Positions 59,985 to 64,000 of a stretch of 64,000 nt of DNA are shown in pieces. This DNA is from an uncultured bacterium (GTDB lineage: Bacteria; Planctomycetota; JAJSAM01; JAJVHW01), in the NCBI GenBank assembly GCA_937996235.1, contig CALKVK010000009.1, forward strand, positions 496,001-560,000, given 5' to 3'. Position 1 is the stretch's first letter. Every line of letters starts with the position of its first letter. The position numbers were made by a program, and so were the translations under genes. The notes below the pieces were generated by a model. The model did not search any database. It had not been told where the DNA came from and saw only the letters and a program-made list of their open reading frames with translations.

Positions 59985-60455
59985 TCAGTCGCGGTGGAAC
60001 TCGATCGCGCCCTGCGGCAGGAAGTAGAGGATCAGCATGCGGCCGCCATCGACGCGCGGGCGGTGCGTGCTGCCGGGCGGGAAGACGACCCAGCCCGCGG
60101 CGTGGCCGTCGAAGCGCGGCGCCCCCGACTGCGCGAAGCAGAGGTTGATCTCGCCGTTCGTGTGCGTGTGCTTCGGGCCGACGACGTCCTCCATCACGAC
60201 GGCGTCGACGCTGTAGCCGGCGCTGTCCTCCGACGGCTTCACCGGCCGGCTGAACCGGATGCCCCCCGCCTCGCGGTTGCAGAGCGTGCCCGCGGCCAGC
60301 GCGGCCTCGGCGGCGGCGCGCACGGCGGCGACGACGGGCGCGTCGAGGGGCAGCTCCGCGTTCAGCCGGCCGGCGAGCGCGCGGTCGGCGGGATCGGCCC
60401 CGTCGAGGGCACGGAACAGCGGCGCGAGCGCATCGGCGAGTGTGGCATGCGACAT
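59985..60455 (-). CDS. DUF4863 protein, 4-hydroxylaminobenzoate lyase-like
   Basis: This 156-residue cupin-like protein has the segment GYSVDAVVMEDVVGPKHTHTNGEIN with several His and Glu that could bind metal, and FDGHAAGWVVFPPGSTHRPRVDGGRMLILYFLP near the end. The resemblance is to DUF4863, which includes the lyase (PnbB) acting on 4-hydroxylaminobenzoate. No nitroreductase is nearby, so the natural substrate may differ. It is single and divergent from the hydrolase gene (60529). Confidence 0.55.
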   Translation of the reverse strand: MSHATLADALAPLFRALDGADPADRALAGRLNAELPLDAPVVAAVRAAAEAALAAGTLCNREAGGIRFSRPVKPSEDSAGYSVDAVVMEDVVGPKHTHTNGEINLCFAQSGAPRFDGHAAGWVVFPPGSTHRPRVDGGRMLILYFLPQGAIEFHRD

Positions 60456-60528
60456 GCTCGGTACTCTACGCAGGAACACGACCGCCCGGCCGAACGTTCG
60501 CGAGGCCGGAGCCCCCTCGGAGACGCCC

Positions 60529-61596
60529 ATGCACCGTGCCCCCCGTCGCCTCGTCCCGTCGCTCGTCCTCGCGGTGTGCGCTCTGACCTTCGCCGCCGCG
60601 GAGAGTCTCCACGCGCAGGAGCGGGCCGCCGTCGCCGGTCCCGCGGCGCTGCCGAAGCCCACGGCGCCGGAGGAGCTGCAGAAGCGCGCGCGCTACGAGC
60701 GCGCCGAGTTCACGATGGACGCGCACCCGCCGGTCAGCGTGGGCGACGGCGTCTTCGCGGAGACGCTGCGTTTCCCCTCGCCCGTGGACACCGGCGACCC
60801 GGAGCGCAACGACGTCGTGCATGCGCGCCTGTTCCGCACCGAGGAGCCGTCGGCGGCGGCCGTCGTCGCGCTGGGCGGCTGGAAGTTCGACCCGCTGACG
60901 CCGAAGCTCGCGCAGGAGCTCGCGAGGACGGGCATCCAGGTGCTGTGGATCGAGATCCCCTACCAGGGCTATCGCACGCCGAAGGGCGGTCACTCGGGAG
61001 AGCTCACGCTCTCCGCGGACATCGCGCGCGACGAGGCGGCGTTCGTGCAGCTCGCGCAGGACGTCGGCCGCGGCGTGGACTGGCTCGTGCGCGAGCGCGG
61101 CGTCGACCCGAAGCGGCTCGGGCTCTTCGGCACCAGTCTCGGCGGGTTCGCGGCGGCGACGCTCTACGGCATGGACGCGCGCTGGCGCGCCGTCGTCCCG
61201 CAGCTCGCCGGCGCCGACATCGCCTCCGTGCTGCTCAGCGACAACTGGCTGACGCGCGAGATCGGCGAGGAGCTGCGCGCCCGCGGGTACGACGACGCGA
61301 GCGTGCGCGCGGCGCTGCGGGCGATGAGTCCCGGCACGTGGGCCGACCCACAGCGCAAGGACGGCGTGCTGCTGATCGCGGCCGGCGAGGACGAGATCGT
61401 CCCGCTCGACACCACGCGCGACCTGCAGCGCCGCTACGGCGGCGCGGACCTCGTCGTGATCCCGGACGCACCGCACGTGGACATGGAGGGCCTGAAGTCC
61501 GTGTTCCCGAAGGTGCGCGCGCACTTCGAGAAGCTGCTGCTGCCTGCGCAGGCGGCGAGCGGCGAGGAGCGGGGCGCGCCGGACGGCGGGCGCTGA
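60529..61596 (+). CDS. Secreted alpha/beta hydrolase
   Basis: This 355-residue protein begins with a signal peptide (1-29) ending near LHAQE. The alpha/beta-hydrolase nucleophile is the Ser of GTSLGG (about 201-206), the acid is the Asp in AGEDEIV and the base is the His in DAPHVDMEG. The strand IQVLWIEIPYQGYRTP carries the oxyanion-hole region. It could hydrolyse an ester or peptide outside the cytoplasm; substrate unknown. The start ATG is at 60529. It converges on fumC. Confidence 0.82.
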   Translation: MHRAPRRLVPSLVLAVCALTFAAAESLHAQERAAVAGPAALPKPTAPEELQKRARYERAEFTMDAHPPVSVGDGVFAETLRFPSPVDTGDPERNDVVHARLFRTEEPSAAAVVALGGWKFDPLTPKLAQELARTGIQVLWIEIPYQGYRTPKGGHSGELTLSADIARDEAAFVQLAQDVGRGVDWLVRERGVDPKRLGLFGTSLGGFAAATLYGMDARWRAVVPQLAGADIASVLLSDNWLTREIGEELRARGYDDASVRAALRAMSPGTWADPQRKDGVLLIAAGEDEIVPLDTTRDLQRRYGGADLVVIPDAPHVDMEGLKSVFPKVRAHFEKLLLPAQAASGEERGAPDGGR

Positions 61597-61609
61597 TCCG
61601 GGCCCGGCG

Positions 61610-63004
61610 TCAGTCGCGCCGCGGGCCCACCATCGTCTCGGGGCGCACCCAGCGCTCGAAGTCGGCGCGCGCCACGTAGCCGAGCGCCTCCGCGGCCTCG
61701 GCGAGGGTCGTGCCCTCCTTGTGCGCCTTCTTCGCCACCTGCGCGGCCTTGTCGTAGCCGATGTGCGGGTTCAGCGCCGTCACGAGCATCAGGCTGCGGC
61801 GCAGGTTCTCGTCGATGCGCGCGCGGTTCGGCTCGATGCCCGCCGCGCAGTGCTCGAGGAACGAGTCGCACGCATCCGCGAGCAGCCGCACCGACTGCAG
61901 CACGTCGAACACGATCAGAGGCTTGAAGACGTTCAGCTCGAAGTTGCCGCTCATCGCGCCGATCGCGACCGCCGTCTGGTTGCCCATCACCTGCGCGCAG
62001 ACCATCGTCATGGCCTCGCACTGCGTCGGGTTCACCTTCCCCGGCATGATCGAGCTGCCCGGCTCGTTCTCGGGGATCGTGATCTCGCCGATGCCGCAGC
62101 GCGGGCCGCTCGCGAGCCAGCGCACGTCGTTCGCGATCTTGTTCAGCGCGGCGGCGAGCGTCGCGAGCGCACCGTGCATCTGCACGAGCGGCTCGTGTCC
62201 CGCGAGTCCCGCGAACTTGTTGGGCGCGCTGACGAACGGCAGCTCGGTCAGCGCCGCGATGCGCGCCGCGACCGTCTCGGCGAACCGCGCCTTCGTGTTG
62301 AGTCCCGTGCCGACGGCGGTGCCGCCGAGCGCGAGCTCGTACACCGCGGGCTGCGCCGCCTCGACCGCGCGGAGCGCGATGTCGAGCTGCGCGACCCAGC
62401 CGGAGATCTCCTGCCCGAGCGTGAGCGGGGTCGCGTCCTGCAGGTGCGTGCGCCCGATCTTCACGATGTCGGCGAACTCGCGCGCCTTGGCGTCGAGCGC
62501 GTCGCGCAGGCGCCGCACCGTGGGCAGGAGCGCCTCCGCGACACGCGTCGCGACCGCGACGTGCATGGCGGTCGGGAACACGTCGTTGCTCGACTGCGCC
62601 CGGTTCACGTGGTCGTTCGGGTGCACGGGCTTCTTGGAGCCGATCTCTCCGCCCGCGAGCTCGATCGCGCGGTTCGAGATCACCTCGTTCGCGTTCATGT
62701 TGGTCTGCGTGCCGCTGCCCGTCTGCCACACGACGAGCGGGAAGTGGTCGTCGAGCCGGCCGTCGATGACCTCGTCGGCGGCGCGCTCGATGAGCGCCGC
62801 GAGGTCCGCGGGCAGGTCCCCGAGCTGCACGTTCGCCTGCGCGGCGGCCTTCTTGACGACACCGAGCGCACGGATCATCTCGCGCGGGAAGCGCTCCCCG
62901 CCGATGCGGAAGTTCTGCAGCGAGCGCTGCGTCTGCGCGCCCCAGTAGCGGTCGGAGGCGACCTCGACCGGACCCATGCTGTCGGACTCGGTGCGGTGGC
63001 TCAT
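61610..63004 (-). CDS. fumC: Class II fumarate hydratase
   Basis: Fumarase interconverts fumarate and malate in the TCA cycle. The 464-residue protein has the GSGTQTNMNANEVI segment, the THLQDATPLTLGQE block with the active-site His, and the superfamily signature GSSIMPGKVNP (from about residue 315). The length is normal. This is the iron-independent class. The upstream gene on the same strand is the P-loop kinase. Confidence 0.95.
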   Translation of the reverse strand: MSHRTESDSMGPVEVASDRYWGAQTQRSLQNFRIGGERFPREMIRALGVVKKAAAQANVQLGDLPADLAALIERAADEVIDGRLDDHFPLVVWQTGSGTQTNMNANEVISNRAIELAGGEIGSKKPVHPNDHVNRAQSSNDVFPTAMHVAVATRVAEALLPTVRRLRDALDAKAREFADIVKIGRTHLQDATPLTLGQEISGWVAQLDIALRAVEAAQPAVYELALGGTAVGTGLNTKARFAETVAARIAALTELPFVSAPNKFAGLAGHEPLVQMHGALATLAAALNKIANDVRWLASGPRCGIGEITIPENEPGSSIMPGKVNPTQCEAMTMVCAQVMGNQTAVAIGAMSGNFELNVFKPLIVFDVLQSVRLLADACDSFLEHCAAGIEPNRARIDENLRRSLMLVTALNPHIGYDKAAQVAKKAHKEGTTLAEAAEALGYVARADFERWVRPETMVGPRRD

Positions 63005-63098
63005 CGTGCAGCTCCTGCGCGCGTCGCGCGCCCTGTCGGAACGACGGAGCCGCCGATTCTAGAGAGGCGCCGTACGGACGCCGCGGACCGCGCGAGGG

Positions 63099-64000
63099 TC
63101 AGGCGAAGACGTCTTCGGGGCGGCTGTCGAAGGCCGCGAGCAGCGCCTGCATGACGACCTCGACCACCTCGCGCGCGGCGTGCTCCAGATCGTCGTTGAC
63201 GATGATCGGGACGCCGCTCGCCTCGGCCTCCGCGAGCAGGTGCGACTGGAGCCGCCAGATGCCCTCGAAGTGCTCGAGGTAGCGCTTCGCGCGGCGCGCG
63301 CGCGCCTTCCGGCCCCGACCGCGGATGCGGCGCTCCAGCTCGTTCGGCCGCAGCACGGCGAGCATCACGCGGACGACGATCGCGTCGTTGTCGGTCGCGG
63401 CGGCGTCCGCGAGGAACGTGGGGTGGGCGTGGACGCCCTCGAGGATCACCGAGACCCGCTCGGTCACGGCGCGCCGCAGCACGGCCTCGCCGGCGACGGC
63501 GAGCAGCTCCGCCTGCCGCACGTAGCCTTCGATCAGCGCCTCCTCGCCCGGCGCGCCCTGCCCGGTGGCCGGCAGCGCCTCCCACGCGCGGAACGACGAC
63601 GTGTGCAGCGCGGGCACGAGGCGCTCGGGCACCATCATGCGCATCACCTCGCGCAGCATGTCGGTCGACTGCGTGCGCACGATGTCGAGCGCGTGCGCGG
63701 TGCGCGTGGCGACCGTGCTCTTGCCCGTGCCGGTCGTCCCGCCGATCAGCAGGACCAGCGGCCGGTCGCCGTGCCGGAAGTCCTCCCACACGAGATAGCG
63801 GCGCGCCGCATCGTCGCCCAGGTCGCGCTGCAGGCGCTCGTACGTGCGCCGCTTCACGTCGGCGAGCGACAGCTCGGTCACGCCCTCGGCGACCAGGTCC
63901 ACGTGCATCGCGGCCGAGACGCGGGTCGCCGCCTCGGGTGCGATGCCGCACGCCTCGAGGCTCTGCCGGTGGCGCCCGCGCGAGTAGGGAGCGGTCTGCC
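63099..64000 (-). CDS. 2-phosphoglycerate kinase-like P-loop protein with ATP-cone, cut by window edge
   Basis: The ORF is open to the right edge. Its first visible part reads APYSRGRHRQSLEACGIAP-like residues upstream of the ATG at 63908, and resembles the ATP-cone at the N-terminus of 2-phosphoglycerate kinases. The kinase part has GGTTGTGKST (Walker A), followed by TQSTDMLREVMR and VILEGVHAHP. The last 60 residues are helical. The archaeal relatives make 2,3-diphosphoglycerate for cyclic 2,3-diphosphoglycerate; in bacteria the role is less clear. The true start is outside the window. Confidence 0.7.
   Translation of the reverse strand, partial: QTAPYSRGRHRQSLEACGIAPEAATRVSAAMHVDLVAEGVTELSLADVKRRTYERLQRDLGDDAARRYLVWEDFRHGDRPLVLLIGGTTGTGKSTVATRTAHALDIVRTQSTDMLREVMRMMVPERLVPALHTSSFRAWEALPATGQGAPGEEALIEGYVRQAELLAVAGEAVLRRAVTERVSVILEGVHAHPTFLADAAATDNDAIVVRVMLAVLRPNELERRIRGRGRKARARRAKRYLEHFEGIWRLQSHLLAEAEASGVPIIVNDDLEHAAREVVEVVMQALLAAFDSRPEDVFA

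Overview
The window is 64 kb of very G+C-rich, densely packed bacterial chromosome, almost entirely housekeeping and envelope genes. I see no integrase island, transposase, CRISPR array or rRNA. A member of Planctomycetota is the best guess, but this is inference. It rests on a TPR protein carrying two RNA-polymerase alpha-CTD-like domains, secreted HEAT-repeat and Ig-like/glycine-rich proteins, a C-terminally basic endonuclease III-like protein, a PurS-PurS-PurL fusion, and a Cys-rich lipoprotein tied to an ABC exporter. Starts are often GTG (occasionally TTG), and consecutive genes commonly overlap by 4 bp (ATGA or GTGA), which points to translational coupling.

Layout. 1-1.85 kb (minus): tRNA-Leu(UAG), a small membrane protein, a GT2 glycosyltransferase and the N-terminus of asparagine synthetase, which runs off the left edge. 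1.9-6.3 kb (plus): a strongly structured RNA-like leader, a membrane-anchored coiled-coil protein, then tig-clpP-clpX. 6.5-8.7 kb (minus): a PDZ protein and accA. 8.8-12.5 kb (plus): purL and purQ. 12.5-15.8 kb (minus): rpmE, prfA, a zinc-ribbon membrane protein and prmC, separated by perfect hairpins. 15.9-21.4 kb (plus): an ArsR-type repressor whose palindromic operator overlaps its own start codon, followed by a membrane-fusion protein, an ABC ATPase, two permeases and a Cys-rich lipoprotein. 21.4-28.2 kb (minus): murA, ffh, rpsP, an endonuclease III-like protein, maf, a DUF192 lipoprotein, a membrane protein and an M19 dipeptidase.

28.4-39.5 kb: two large secreted proteins and a stand-alone receiver on the minus strand flank a plus-strand block made of the TPR/double alpha-CTD protein, ruvA, asnS and moxR. 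A probable histidine-kinase C-terminal remnant lies in the moxR downstream gap. 39.6-47.9 kb: a long minus-strand operon of a lipoprotein, an LTA-synthase-like sulfatase, polyprenyl synthase, NAD kinase, a second lipoprotein, DUF58, a BatA-like protein and a membrane coiled-coil protein. 48-49.9 kb (plus): a von Willebrand A protein and tRNA-Gln(CUG). 50-58.6 kb (minus): pabB and pabC, a HEAT protein, two membrane proteins, rny, xseA and xseB. 58.7-64 kb: a XerC/D-type recombinase with a DUF423 protein, a DUF4863 protein, a secreted alpha/beta hydrolase, fumC, and a 2-phosphoglycerate-kinase-like P-loop protein running off the right edge.

Several predicted promoters share TTGACG and a TA-rich -10 box at 16-17 bp. 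Gene ends in several places carry perfect 11-15 bp G+C-rich hairpins without a T tract. All promoter, operator, RNA and terminator calls were made by eye; no searches, folding or alignments were run.
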